This document shows positions 50,408 through 58,820 of a stretch of DNA of 64,000 nt, piece by piece. Location: contig NZ_VTEV01000002.1 in assembly GCF_008180725.1 (NCBI RefSeq), positions 404,426-468,425 of the forward strand, written 5' to 3'. The DNA is from Sutcliffiella horikoshii (GTDB lineage: Bacteria > Bacillota > Bacilli > Bacillales > Bacillaceae_I). The notes below the pieces were generated by a model, which searched no databases, had not been told where the DNA came from, and saw only the letters and a program-made list of their open reading frames with translations. The translations under genes and the position numbers were made by a program. Position 1 is the stretch's first letter, and each line of letters begins with the position of its first letter.

Positions 50408-52204
50408 ATGTTTAAAAAAAGCATACGCAACAAACTGATCGCACTCCTTTTAATCATCACGATCCTCCCATTCGGAACGTCGATCATCATTACATACTAC
50501 CAAACGAAAGAAGCATTCAAAGACCTTGTCGTCCAAGAAAACAGCAACCTTCTCTACCAAGGAAAAATAAATCTCGAAAACTATCTTGAAGAGCTCAATA
50601 ATCTCACCCTATCACTCTACAACAATCCCGATTTTATCAACTACATGAGGACACCTGACAATGAAAATAACTATTTAACAATAGGAATTGTCAGAAACGT
50701 CCTGCAGACTATTCTATACGCGGAAGAAAACATCACGAGGGTGCAGATCGCTTTTGCAGAGGAAAATAGGGGGATCACCGCCTCCAAACGGTCCACGGTC
50801 GTTTTCTCTGACCGCATCTCCAATGCCTACGAAGACGCATATAAACGGGCTCAACTCAGTCCTTACAACTATAATATTGACACCACTCAGCTACAAGAGG
50901 GGCGAAATGTTCTGTATGTTCACCGTGCCTTGACGAATGTACCCTCTGATACGGTGCTTGCTTATATCACCCTTGAAGTAGGCACGGAAAAAATATTGGA
51001 GTTAAGTGAGAACCTTTACAATAAGGAAAAGGAAGAATTTTTCATCCTCTCAGCAACAGGAGAGTTGATCTATAGCTCCAATCCAATGGTTGCCTCCAAA
51101 AAGGAAGAGCAACTATGGATTCCAGAAATTATGAAATCAGAATCAACGCAGGGAACGATGGAATGGGACAACGGGCAATTTCAAGGCGTTATGATGTATG
51201 ACCAGACGGAGCTCGCGGTAGGTGGATGGATCTTGGTGAAAAGGGTCCCTTACACCACCCTTTATGACAATGCTTTTGTTGTCACGAAAATTAACATACT
51301 CTTTGGTGTCATCGGGTTATGCTTGGTCATTTTAGCCTCGCTTATTGTTTCATTTAAAATTACGTCTCCCATCAGGGTGTTGCTCCAAAATATTCAGCAA
51401 GTAAAAGAGGGGAACATGAATGTGCAGTTTCCATCACTCGGAAATGATGAGATTGGTATATTAGGATATCGTTTTAAGCAGATGATGGAGCGAATTAATC
51501 TCTTAATCAACAGGGAATACAAGTTGGAGATTGAAAATAAAACAAATCAGTTAAAGGTGCTTCAATCGCAGCTCAACCCGCATTTTTTATATAATGCCTT
51601 GCAATCGATTGGAACGCTTGCCTTGAAGAATAAGGTGCCGCAAATTTATACCCTCCTAACCCACCTCTCGAAAATCATGAGATATGGGATGAATATGGAG
51701 GAGGATATGGTCCCGTTAAAGAAAGAAATCAATTATTTAAAGGCATTTCTTTTGCTGCAAAAGGAGCGTTTCGGGGAGCATTTCGAATATGAGATGGAAA
51801 TAGAAGAGCAAGCGCTGGACATTGAGGTCCCCAAAATGATCCTCCAACCAATTATCGAGAACTATTTTAAACATGGATTTGATATTCGAGAAGGGGTTGG
51901 AAAGATTGACATTCATGGAAGAATAGCAGATGAGTATCTTCATCTCGCCATTTGGGATAACGGTGCCGGTGTGAGTGAAAGTAGATTGACAGAAATTTAT
52001 CGCCTGTTAACAGAAGGGAAACCAGCCTCTGACGGAGAAGAGACTAATATAGGATTGAAAAATATTCATACACGCTTGCAGCTTTACTACAATAATTTAG
52101 CATCGCTTCATTTAGAAAATCATTATAATGGTGGTTTTATGGTGACATTGAAGCTTCCGCTAGAAGTTGGGGGTGAAAAGAGTGAAAGCAATTATCGTGG
52201 ATGA
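50408..52204 (+). CDS. Two-component sensor histidine kinase, YesM family
   Basis: A 598-aa membrane kinase. Helix one (about 12-32), a large extracellular sensor (about 35-290), helix two (FGVIGLCLVILASLIVSF), HAMP (KITSPIRVLLQNIQQVKEG), then the LytS/YesM-type dimerisation segment LKVLQSQLNPHFLYNALQSIG with the phosphorylated His, and the ATPase domain with ILQPIIENYFKHGF and WDNGAGVSE. Such kinases sense sugars, often together with a binding protein, and activate a nearby importer. It overlaps the response-regulator start by 23 nt, so the two form a coupled pair. Confidence 0.93.
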   Translation: MFKKSIRNKLIALLLIITILPFGTSIIITYYQTKEAFKDLVVQENSNLLYQGKINLENYLEELNNLTLSLYNNPDFINYMRTPDNENNYLTIGIVRNVLQTILYAEENITRVQIAFAEENRGITASKRSTVVFSDRISNAYEDAYKRAQLSPYNYNIDTTQLQEGRNVLYVHRALTNVPSDTVLAYITLEVGTEKILELSENLYNKEKEEFFILSATGELIYSSNPMVASKKEEQLWIPEIMKSESTQGTMEWDNGQFQGVMMYDQTELAVGGWILVKRVPYTTLYDNAFVVTKINILFGVIGLCLVILASLIVSFKITSPIRVLLQNIQQVKEGNMNVQFPSLGNDEIGILGYRFKQMMERINLLINREYKLEIENKTNQLKVLQSQLNPHFLYNALQSIGTLALKNKVPQIYTLLTHLSKIMRYGMNMEEDMVPLKKEINYLKAFLLLQKERFGEHFEYEMEIEEQALDIEVPKMILQPIIENYFKHGFDIREGVGKIDIHGRIADEYLHLAIWDNGAGVSESRLTEIYRLLTEGKPASDGEETNIGLKNIHTRLQLYYNNLASLHLENHYNGGFMVTLKLPLEVGGEKSESNYRG

Positions 52205-52952
52205 TGAAAAGCATGTGCGGGACGGACTGCAGTTGTTGGGAAATTGGAAGGAAAACGGGATTGATATTATCTATGAAGCAGAGGATGGGGACGAGGCGAT
52301 CATGCTCATCAAGCAGCATCGCCCTGAAATTATTTTCACTGACATGGCTATGCCGAAAAAGGATGGAATCAGCCTGCTTAAGTGGATTGCTGAATCGGAT
52401 TTGCCAAGCGTGACCATTGTGGTCAGCGGGTACGATGATTACACGTTTATGCGAAATGCGATTACTTATAAAAGTTTTGATTATATATTGAAGCCCATTG
52501 ATCCGGAACTGCTGAATGAGACGTTAGAGCGGGCAGTGAAAAAGTGGAAGGAAGAAGCCTTGGTCAAAAGGACAATGGGGTCTGTGAGCAATATGGAAAC
52601 GATTCCTGTTCGTTCCACCGAGCCTGTTTCCATTTCTAGTATGGAAAAGATTGAGGAGTACCTTCGGGCCAACTATCAACAAGATATTACGCTTCAGGAG
52701 ATTGCCGACCGTTTTTACTTGAGCCGGGAGCATATTTCCCGCAAGTTCAAGCAAGAATATCATGAAACCATTACGGATTATGTGACGCGGATCCGGATGG
52801 AGAAGGCGAAGGAGCTTTTAGCAAATCCAACTTTGAAAATTTATGAGATTGCGTATCATATTGGTTATCAGAATGAGAAGTATTTTAGTAAGGTGTATAA
52901 GAAGTTTTTTGGTGTGACGCCAAATGAGTATAGGAGTAGTTTAGTAAAATAG
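52182..52952 (+). CDS. Response regulator with AraC-type DNA-binding domain, YesN family
   Basis: A 256-aa cytoplasmic regulator. The receiver domain has AIIVDDEKHVRDG, the phosphoacceptor Asp in IIFTDMAMPKKDG and the Lys in DYILKPID. The C-terminal AraC pair of HTHs is QDITLQEIADRFYLSREHIS and KIYEIAYHIGYQNEKYFSKVYKKFFGVTP-like. The GTG at 52182 is the likely start (GGGGGTG 6 nt upstream); a TTG five codons earlier lacks this. Expected target is the sugar importer at 46.7-49.8 kb or genes of the same pathway. Confidence 0.92.
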   Translation: MKAIIVDDEKHVRDGLQLLGNWKENGIDIIYEAEDGDEAIMLIKQHRPEIIFTDMAMPKKDGISLLKWIAESDLPSVTIVVSGYDDYTFMRNAITYKSFDYILKPIDPELLNETLERAVKKWKEEALVKRTMGSVSNMETIPVRSTEPVSISSMEKIEEYLRANYQQDITLQEIADRFYLSREHISRKFKQEYHETITDYVTRIRMEKAKELLANPTLKIYEIAYHIGYQNEKYFSKVYKKFFGVTPNEYRSSLVK

Positions 52953-52957
52953 GTACC

Positions 52958-53088
52958 ACCGCTGTTGCTTTCCGCACTGTGCTTCGCTTTCCCGCGGGCG
53001 GTCCGGGAGCCTCCTCGGCAAGCCTGCGGGGTCTCCCCTGTCCCTTCCTCCCGCGGGAGTCTTCGCCCTGTGCTCCAAGCAACAGCTA
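52958..53088. repeat. Structured repeat, copy 4 (inverted)
   Basis: Perfect inner ends GCTGTTGCTT (52961-52970) and AAGCAACAGC (53077-53086). Relative to copy 1 both ends carry the same compensated change (GATT to GCTT, AATC to AAGC). It sits between the response regulator and the Gfo/Idh/MocA gene. Confidence 0.82.
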
Positions 53089-53142
53089 GAGTGTCCTTAT
53101 GGATCATTATTTTTGAAGAATACATAAAAATGAGGTGTAGGT

Positions 53143-54180
53143 ATGAGTCAGTTAAGAATGGGAATTATCGGGGTTGGTGGGATTGCACAGAATCGGCATA
53201 TCCCGACTTTTTTAAAGATGGCAGAAAAAGTGACCATTACGGCAATAAGTGATGTAAATGAAGAGACCGCAAGGATGGTAGGGGAGAAATTTGGGATTGC
53301 CAATGTGTATGCCCATTATGCGGATATGTTTGAACATGTGGATGCGGTGACCATTTGTACGCCAAATAAGTTCCATGCTGAGATTACGATTGCGGCCCTA
53401 GAAGCAGGATTGCATGTGTTCTGTGAAAAGCCGATGGCCATGCGACCGGATGAATGTGATGCAATGATTGCTGCTGCTGAAAAATCAGGTAAACAACTTG
53501 CGATTGCGTATCATTACAGATTTATGAAAGAATCGGTTGCAGCAAAACGCTTGGTGGATGCGGATGAAATAGGACGGCCGATTGTGGCAAGAGCTAAGGG
53601 GATGCGCCGTCGTAAGGTCCCTGGGTGGGGTGTATTTACGAACAAGGAACTGCAGGGCGGAGGAAGCTTGATTGATTATGGCTGCCATCTGTTGGATTTA
53701 TCCTTGTGGTTGCTTGGAAACCCAAAGCCTGTGGAAGTGATGGGAACGACTTATAATGAGTTAAGTAAAATGCCAGGGCAGGTGAACCAGTGGGGAAGCT
53801 TTGATCATGAAACGTTTGAAGTGGATGATCACGTGACTGCTTATATCAAATTTGAAGGCGGAGCTTCATTGCTGTTTGAAACATCCTGGGCTGCGAATGT
53901 AAAAGGGGACGAAGAGAGTGTAAGTATCTCCGGCATTAGCGGCGGAGTGGACCTGTTCCCATTTCACGTCAACCAGATGAAGCATGGGATGCTGTTGAAT
54001 ACAGAAGCGGACTGGGTGCCAGGCGAAGACGACCCAAGTATCCCGCAAGCTGAAAACTTCGTAAACAGCTGCCTCGGACACGAAGAACTAATCGTCAAAC
54101 CTCAACAAGCCATGCAAGTCTCTCTCATCATCGACGCCATCTACCGCAGCAGCGAGACGGGAAAAAGTGTGAGCTTATAA
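53143..54180 (+). CDS. Gfo/Idh/MocA-family NAD(P)-dependent oxidoreductase
   Basis: A 345-aa enzyme. The Rossmann domain has MGIIGVGGIAQNRHIPTFLK and AVTICTPNKFHAEITIAAL; the hallmark CEKPMAM contains the E-K-P catalytic lysine; YHYRFM and GGGSLIDYGCHLLDLSLW give the substrate-side His/Asp region (D-x3-H). The family oxidises sugars, inositols and related polyols. Its place after the importer and YesM/YesN genes suggests it acts on the imported carbohydrate (inference). TGAGGTG-type ribosome site near the ATG. Confidence 0.92.
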   Translation: MSQLRMGIIGVGGIAQNRHIPTFLKMAEKVTITAISDVNEETARMVGEKFGIANVYAHYADMFEHVDAVTICTPNKFHAEITIAALEAGLHVFCEKPMAMRPDECDAMIAAAEKSGKQLAIAYHYRFMKESVAAKRLVDADEIGRPIVARAKGMRRRKVPGWGVFTNKELQGGGSLIDYGCHLLDLSLWLLGNPKPVEVMGTTYNELSKMPGQVNQWGSFDHETFEVDDHVTAYIKFEGGASLLFETSWAANVKGDEESVSISGISGGVDLFPFHVNQMKHGMLLNTEADWVPGEDDPSIPQAENFVNSCLGHEELIVKPQQAMQVSLIIDAIYRSSETGKSVSL

Positions 54181-54231
54181 GTTTAAACTAGGTGGAAAGA
54201 GGGTTTCGACGTCGAAGGCAAAAATCCTTTA

Positions 54232-54244
54232 GGGGTCTGACCCC
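54232..54244. repeat. GGGGTCTGACCCC palindrome, copy 4 (reverse complement)
   Basis: Same palindrome family, here in inverse orientation at the central base, followed by TTTT, just before the terminator. Confidence 0.7.
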
Positions 54245-54250
54245 TTTTCG

Positions 54251-54300
54251 AAAAAAAAAGCAGAGCAGGAATTCTACGGAATCCCTGCTCTGCTTTTTCT
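54251..54300. terminator. Bidirectional terminator between convergent genes
   Basis: A 15-bp perfect stem (AAAAAGCAGAGCAGG / CCTGCTCTGCTTTTT) flanked by A-run and T-run. Confidence 0.92.
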
Positions 54301-54319
54301 TGCTCTTTTCTTAAACATT

Positions 54320-55681
54320 TTATCTTCTAAAAAGGTCGTTGTCTTCGCCATTGAATAGGTTGTTGCGTTTTTGGGTCATTCTTTCTTTTTTGCGGTCTGA
54401 GAAGGGTCCTTCTGAGTGATCCTCTTCAAATAATGAGCCATCGCGCTCTTCTGTATGTCGGACATTCTCCTCTTGCATGTATGTTTCCTCGTCTATATGC
54501 ACGGATGTCTCCTCTTCTGGAGCATATATGTCACCAGGTTGCTCTGTTTCATGAGATGTAGGTTCATAGCTATCTACCAACGGCTCGTCTCTTTCGATTT
54601 CCTGTAATGTATCTTCAAAGAGAATGGGTCCTTTGTCTTCTGTTTCTGTTAAACGCTCATCTCGACTTACTGCAGACGTAGAGTTTACAGTTTTAGTTTT
54701 AATAGAGGCGTCCCGTGTTTCCTTTGAGCTGAAAAGCGGCTTTTCGTCCTGACTACGGCTCATATCTCCAGCTGTTTCCTCCAACTCCACACCTAGTGGG
54801 CCATCTGAAATCACACGCTTGTCATAGACATCTTCCTCATAGGGTGTTTCCATCGGGAACGGTTGTCCGTGCTCATAAAGTAACGCTTTGTCCACGTCTT
54901 CCTCAGAACTATTTTCGGCATAACGCTTTCCGTTATTTCGTTGCTCTCTAGCCAAATTTTCCTCTATTTCCAAATCAGGATTTCCCGTCCTATTCAGTGT
55001 AGTTGCTTCAGTCGTCACACTTGCCTGGTCATGGAGAGCAGTAACCTCTTCACGGGCGTAGTCTTTCTCAGTTTCAACTGGATCCCCGCTCAAGATTTGC
55101 TCGTCTAACGGAATGCTCCCATCTAAATTCGTATCAGGCATCGGACGATTAATGGAGGTATTTGACTCTGCCAATCTCTTATCCTCTGAAACTACAGGTT
55201 TCTCCGCCATTGTGGGTTCGGTACTTTCATCTAAATGCAGGGAAGGCTCTTCCGTCGCATATCTTTCCATCCGGCTCTCTGTCAAAGCTTTTTGACGTAG
55301 TTTCATGCTTGAGATTGGTTCTGCCAGTACAAGCACTTTTCCGACTTTTACGTCGAACTCGTAGCGGTAGGCTTCCTCTTTTGCGATGCCCATCTCCATC
55401 AACGTAACAGCAACGCTTTTATTTTCCGGTGTGAAGAGGCTCTTTGGTGTAACGATGGAACTGCTTGGGTTGATGCTAGAATACTCATTCAGTTGGGCTT
55501 CCCTTTCATCATGAGCACGCGAGAATCCACCCTTGCCAAATTGCTCAACAATACCTCGATTATCACGAATAATCCAGATTTCCTCTGGTTGGTAGCCTTC
55601 CGATTGAAGCCAATCAATTTTAGAAAGTGCCTCTTCTTCCATTAAATAAGAACCAATAACCTCTTTACGTTGCTCGTTCAT
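54320..55681 (-). CDS. YflT-domain general stress protein with long acidic tail
   Basis: A 453-aa soluble protein. The first 125 residues form the YflT / general stress protein 17M domain (EVIGSYLMEEEALSKIDWLQ, GYQPEEIWIIRDN, VAVTLMEMGIAKEEAYRYEF, VKVGKVLVLAEP). The remaining 330 residues are acidic and low-complexity (many E, D, S, T) with no fold visible, unlike the short classical members of about 115 aa. GGAGGA precedes the ATG. A SigB-like promoter lies 37 bp upstream. Function of the domain is unknown; the tail may be a hydrated, desiccation-type disordered region (inference). Confidence 0.82.
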   Translation of the reverse strand: MNEQRKEVIGSYLMEEEALSKIDWLQSEGYQPEEIWIIRDNRGIVEQFGKGGFSRAHDEREAQLNEYSSINPSSSIVTPKSLFTPENKSVAVTLMEMGIAKEEAYRYEFDVKVGKVLVLAEPISSMKLRQKALTESRMERYATEEPSLHLDESTEPTMAEKPVVSEDKRLAESNTSINRPMPDTNLDGSIPLDEQILSGDPVETEKDYAREEVTALHDQASVTTEATTLNRTGNPDLEIEENLAREQRNNGKRYAENSSEEDVDKALLYEHGQPFPMETPYEEDVYDKRVISDGPLGVELEETAGDMSRSQDEKPLFSSKETRDASIKTKTVNSTSAVSRDERLTETEDKGPILFEDTLQEIERDEPLVDSYEPTSHETEQPGDIYAPEEETSVHIDEETYMQEENVRHTEERDGSLFEEDHSEGPFSDRKKERMTQKRNNLFNGEDNDLFRR

Positions 55682-55717
55682 GCAACTTCCTCCTTAGAGT
55701 GCTGTAATAAGATTTAC

Positions 55718-55744
55718 ATACCCAGAAGTGTAAAAAGGGTAAAC
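55718..55744 (-). promoter_or_regulatory. SigB-like promoter of the YflT-domain gene
   Basis: Read leftwards: GTTTAC (55744-55739), a 15-bp spacer and GGGTAT (55723-55718). Consensus is GTTTAA, 12-15 bp, GGGWAW, so one mismatch. It lies at the right distance from the start codon of a stress-domain protein. Confidence 0.72.
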
Positions 55745-55904
55745 CAACCAAGAATATAATTTATAAAACTCTCCATTTTAAGTTAGAAAAACGTCTTAAT
55801 AGGGAAAATAATTACAAATGATTTACTACTTTATACATATAACACATATATTTGTACCTAGAGAAATTTACATATTTAAAAAAAGCGAGGAACTGGGGGA
55901 TAAT

Positions 55905-56978
55905 ATGACAAATCCAAATGGAGTTACCGTCCTTATTCCAGCCTATAATCCTGATAAACAACTCATAAATCTGATCCGTGACATTGTAAAAGAAGGATTC
56001 AAGCAGATTCTGGTGGTTAATGATGGCAGCAAGCCAGAGTGTGCGTCTATTTTTAAAATGATAAAAGAATGGAAAGAATGCACCATCCTCGAGCATCAGG
56101 TAAACAAAGGGAAGGGGCAGGCGTTAAAGACTGCTTTTACCCACTTCTTAAAAACCAGTCCTCATTCTGTGGGGCTTGTTACATTGGATGCAGATGGTCA
56201 GCATGCAGTCGAGGATATGAAAAAAGTGGCCATGAGGCTTTGCGAGCGACCGAAGAGCCTCGTGCTTGGAGTTCGTAACTTTTCAGCAAAGGACATTCCC
56301 TTCCGTAGCAAATTTGGAAACGTATTGACGAAAAACATCGCCCGATTAGCTTGTGGAATGCAAATTTCCGATACCCAAACAGGGCTTAGGGGAATACCGG
56401 CCCACTTTATCCAAAAACTGATTCATGTTACCGGCCAACGCTATGAATTCGAAATGAACATGTTAATGGAATGCAAACCGAATAATATTGAGATAGAAGA
56501 AGTGAAAATCCAAACTATCTATCTAGAAGACAATAAATCTTCCCACTTTAAGCCGATAAGAGATTCCATAAAAATATACGCAACCTTTTTAAAGTTTGCC
56601 TTATCTTCTGTCCTTTCATTTGGCTTGGATATTTTGTTGTTTGCCCTCTTTGTTATGATGTTAAATGGTGTTTTCGTTGAATCTTACATTATTCTGGCAA
56701 CTGTGCTAGCGAGGGTTCTGTCTTCCTTATTCAACTTTACTGTTAACAGAAAGGTGGTATTCAAATCTACTAGCTCTTATGCTATTGTAAAATACTTTTC
56801 CCTAAGCATTGCACAAATGCTGGCATCTGCAGGTGGGGTGTATCTCATCTTTGAGGTGGTCGGTTTTGGGGAAGTTGGTATCAAAATAGTAGTGGATGGA
56901 CTCCTTTTCCTGGCAAGTTATGTGATCCAGCGTGAATGGGTTTTTAAAAAGAAATACCAAGTTCGAGCAGGACAATAA
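55905..56978 (+). CDS. Glycosyltransferase family 2 fused to a GtrA domain
   Basis: A 357-aa protein. The GT2 domain (about 1-215) has VTVLIPAYNPDKQLINLI, LVVNDGSK, NKGKGQALKTAF and the metal site LDADGQH. A four-helix GtrA domain follows (about 225-350): FLKFALSSVLSFGLDILLF, SLFNFTVNRKVVFK and SYVIQREWVFKKK. Synthesis of a lipid-linked sugar and its flipping are thus joined in one chain, in contrast to the separate gtrA and gtrB at 23-24 kb. ATG at 55905 has GGGGGA 5 nt upstream; the longer frame from 55818 lacks one. The third, GT-C component is not adjacent. Confidence 0.88.
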   Translation: MTNPNGVTVLIPAYNPDKQLINLIRDIVKEGFKQILVVNDGSKPECASIFKMIKEWKECTILEHQVNKGKGQALKTAFTHFLKTSPHSVGLVTLDADGQHAVEDMKKVAMRLCERPKSLVLGVRNFSAKDIPFRSKFGNVLTKNIARLACGMQISDTQTGLRGIPAHFIQKLIHVTGQRYEFEMNMLMECKPNNIEIEEVKIQTIYLEDNKSSHFKPIRDSIKIYATFLKFALSSVLSFGLDILLFALFVMMLNGVFVESYIILATVLARVLSSLFNFTVNRKVVFKSTSSYAIVKYFSLSIAQMLASAGGVYLIFEVVGFGEVGIKIVVDGLLFLASYVIQREWVFKKKYQVRAGQ

Positions 56979-56982
56979 CCAT

Positions 56983-57016
56983 AAAAAGACCTGGGACTAT
57001 ATCCTAGGTCTTTTGC
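56983..57016 (+). terminator. Terminator of the GT2-GtrA gene
   Basis: AAAAGACCT-GGGA and TCCTAGGTCTTTT pair with one mismatch across a short loop. Confidence 0.8.
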
Positions 57017-57022
57017 GTTATT

Positions 57023-57130
57023 CGGAAATAGCTTTTCCAAAAGTTAATTCTAAAAACAACGGCTGTACCCATTGGGAATTCTACATTTTCATTTCCTTTT
57101 GAACCAACGTTTGTTTAAAATTTACTATTC
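57023..57130. repeat. 108-bp direct repeat, copy 1
   Basis: Matches 57197-57304 at an offset of exactly 174 bp, with ACCCATTGGGAATTCTACAT and the following TTTCATTTCC identical. The other copy covers the stop codon of the Cys-rich gene; this copy lies in the following intergenic space. Confidence 0.85.
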
Positions 57131-57196
57131 GAGATAAGTGTTTGCACAGCAAAACAACAAAAACCTTACCATTTCGACATCCCTTGTAAAGTTTCT

Positions 57197-57304
57197 GTGA
57201 AATAACTTTTTCAAAAGTTAATCTCAAACTCAACCGCTGTACCCATTGGGAATTCTACATTTTCATTTCCGCTTAAACCAACGTTTGTTTAAAAATTACT
57301 ATTC
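57197..57304. repeat. 108-bp direct repeat, copy 2 (overlaps gene end)
   Basis: Second copy of the repeat, including GAATAGTAA on the minus strand, which supplies the final codons and stop of the gene at 57299. On the minus strand, in a frame different from the gene, both copies read GNENVEFPMGTAV, which may be a remnant of a lost coding segment. Confidence 0.8.
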
Positions 57305-57829
57305 TTTTTTTTCTGCTGTTTGTTTAGTAGAAGGGAACGAAATTGCTGTAAGTGAACGATCCTGAACTTCCACGCTTGCAATATTTTGGTTCGGAAGGGT
57401 GATGTGGTTCACTTCTAAATAATACGTATAAGTGCCGGGAAGTGGAATGATATCGGTCCAAATAATCTTTGTCGTGTTGATTATTGTTTTTTCACAATCA
57501 TTTTGTCCAAATTGATTGATCAGCGCAAAACTCTCACTTGTTAACGGAGTCGTCTCCCGCAATAACGAAAACTCCACAATAAAGCTATAGGCAGGATTGT
57601 TTTCTGTCAGGATAAAGGCTTCGATCATCGCATCCAACTTTACTACTTCATTTGGAAAATGCGTCTTCACTTTCAATTCAATCGCTTGCGTTGGCGTATC
57701 CGCTTCTATCCCCAACATCTCATCGCTCTGATTAAAATAATACCGCGGCTCCATTCCTCTAGGTTGCACGTCACAATTACACGGCACCCTGCATCCGCAA
57801 CTCTTTCTCCATTCAAAATATAAGGACAT
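57299..57829 (-). CDS. Cys-rich N-terminus, beta-rich protein of unknown function
   Basis: A 176-aa protein without signal peptide. The N-terminus is cysteine-dense (WRKSCGCRVPCNCDVQPRG). The rest alternates beta strands (AIELKVKTHFPNEVVKLDAMIEA, YSFIVEFSLLRE, TIINTTKIIWTDIIPLPGTY, TYYLEVNHITLPNQNIASVEV), which looks like a jelly-roll sandwich as in outer spore-layer proteins. AAAGGAGG lies 9 nt before the ATG, and CATATGTTA upstream (minus strand, 57874-57866) fits a mother-cell -10. A coat or exosporium role is a guess; no family recognised. Confidence 0.68.
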   Translation of the reverse strand: MSLYFEWRKSCGCRVPCNCDVQPRGMEPRYYFNQSDEMLGIEADTPTQAIELKVKTHFPNEVVKLDAMIEAFILTENNPAYSFIVEFSLLRETTPLTSESFALINQFGQNDCEKTIINTTKIIWTDIIPLPGTYTYYLEVNHITLPNQNIASVEVQDRSLTAISFPSTKQTAEKKE

Positions 57830-58007
57830 TGAATAATGCCTCCTTTAGACATACTATCCATTCCATAACATATGCTTGTCATCGGTGTTTGGCGAGGGTA
57901 GTAGCCTTGAAAACGAGATAAAATAGAAAAAGGAGCATTTCTCCACCAAAAAAATAAATTTTGGAGAACATATTCACAAAATGGTTTTCATATGCTAGGA
58001 TGAAAAT

Positions 58008-58021
58008 AGAAAGCGGTTACT
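58008..58021 (+). promoter_or_regulatory. cre-like site upstream of the amino-sugar operon
   Basis: AGAAAGCGGTTACT contains the GAAAGCG-TTAC core of CcpA sites with changes at the two outer positions. Confidence 0.45.
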
Positions 58022-58049
58022 TGTACAATGGAACGCTTTAAAGTGATGA

Positions 58050-58061
58050 GGGTCAGACCCC
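58050..58061. repeat. GGGTCAGACCCC palindrome, copy 5
   Basis: Preceded by CGCTTTAAAGTGATGA, which resembles the flank of copies 1 and 2. It lies immediately before the ribosome site of the esterase gene. Confidence 0.7.
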
Positions 58062-58076
58062 TTAGAGGTGATGCAT

Positions 58077-58796
58077 TTGATCAAGCCTGTAAAAAAGTAC
58101 ATACAAAGCGATTTTCTGCAAAGAGGCTTGGAGTATGGATTGTTGTCGCATGGGTCTGAATGTAAGGATGTTGGGGTTTTGTTTGTTCAGGATGGTTGGG
58201 ATTATCTCATAAATGGGAAGATCCATGAAGTTCTTCGGACCAGAGGGAATGGTAAGTTAGGAATTCTTCTTGTGCTTGTTCCACCAGGTACATCTGAGGA
58301 AAGATATCACTATTACCATCCTAATGGAAAACAGAATCAGGAGTATTTGGACTTTTTCACCCAAGAGTTAGTACCTGACGTACTTGAAGACATAAAGCTA
58401 CAAGGAAAGAAAGTAAGAAAAATGGGCCTACTTGGCGACTCCCTAGGAGCAACAGTAAGTTTGACTATTGCTACACAAGAGCCAAGTCTATGGACTGATC
58501 TGCTCCTTCAATCCGGAGTGTACCCAGAAATATTATACGACAACATGAAAGCGCTTCATAAAAGGGCGCAGGATTTCCACTGGAATGTCTACCAAGTGGT
58601 GGGGCTTCAAGAAGACAATTTTTATTATGCATTATCTGATGAAGTGTTTCACATCTTAACGCACAACCGGAAGTTGATGGAATTGTTCTCTTCGCTATCT
58701 ATGAATCTTACATACTACGAAGAAAACGAAGGACATCTATGGACATTTTGGCAGAGGGATTTGTCGCGTGCGTTGGATTTTTTCATCCATAAATAA
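58077..58796 (+). CDS. Esterase-D-like alpha/beta hydrolase
   Basis: A 239-aa cytoplasmic hydrolase. The nucleophile elbow is LLGDSLGATVSL (G-x-S-x-G), the likely His is in EGHLWTFW, and DGWDYLINGKIHEVL with LVLVPPGTSEERYHYYHPNG resembles the enterochelin-esterase/esterase D group. TTG at 58077 is proposed as start because AGAGGTG lies 6 nt upstream; an ATG two codons earlier is possible. It is the first gene of the amino-sugar operon, so it may remove O-acetyl groups from imported sugars, as sialate-type esterases do (inference). Confidence 0.78.
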   Translation: MIKPVKKYIQSDFLQRGLEYGLLSHGSECKDVGVLFVQDGWDYLINGKIHEVLRTRGNGKLGILLVLVPPGTSEERYHYYHPNGKQNQEYLDFFTQELVPDVLEDIKLQGKKVRKMGLLGDSLGATVSLTIATQEPSLWTDLLLQSGVYPEILYDNMKALHKRAQDFHWNVYQVVGLQEDNFYYALSDEVFHILTHNRKLMELFSSLSMNLTYYEENEGHLWTFWQRDLSRALDFFIHK

Positions 58797-58820
58797 GAAA
58801 ACAAAGGGGAGAATTAGAGA

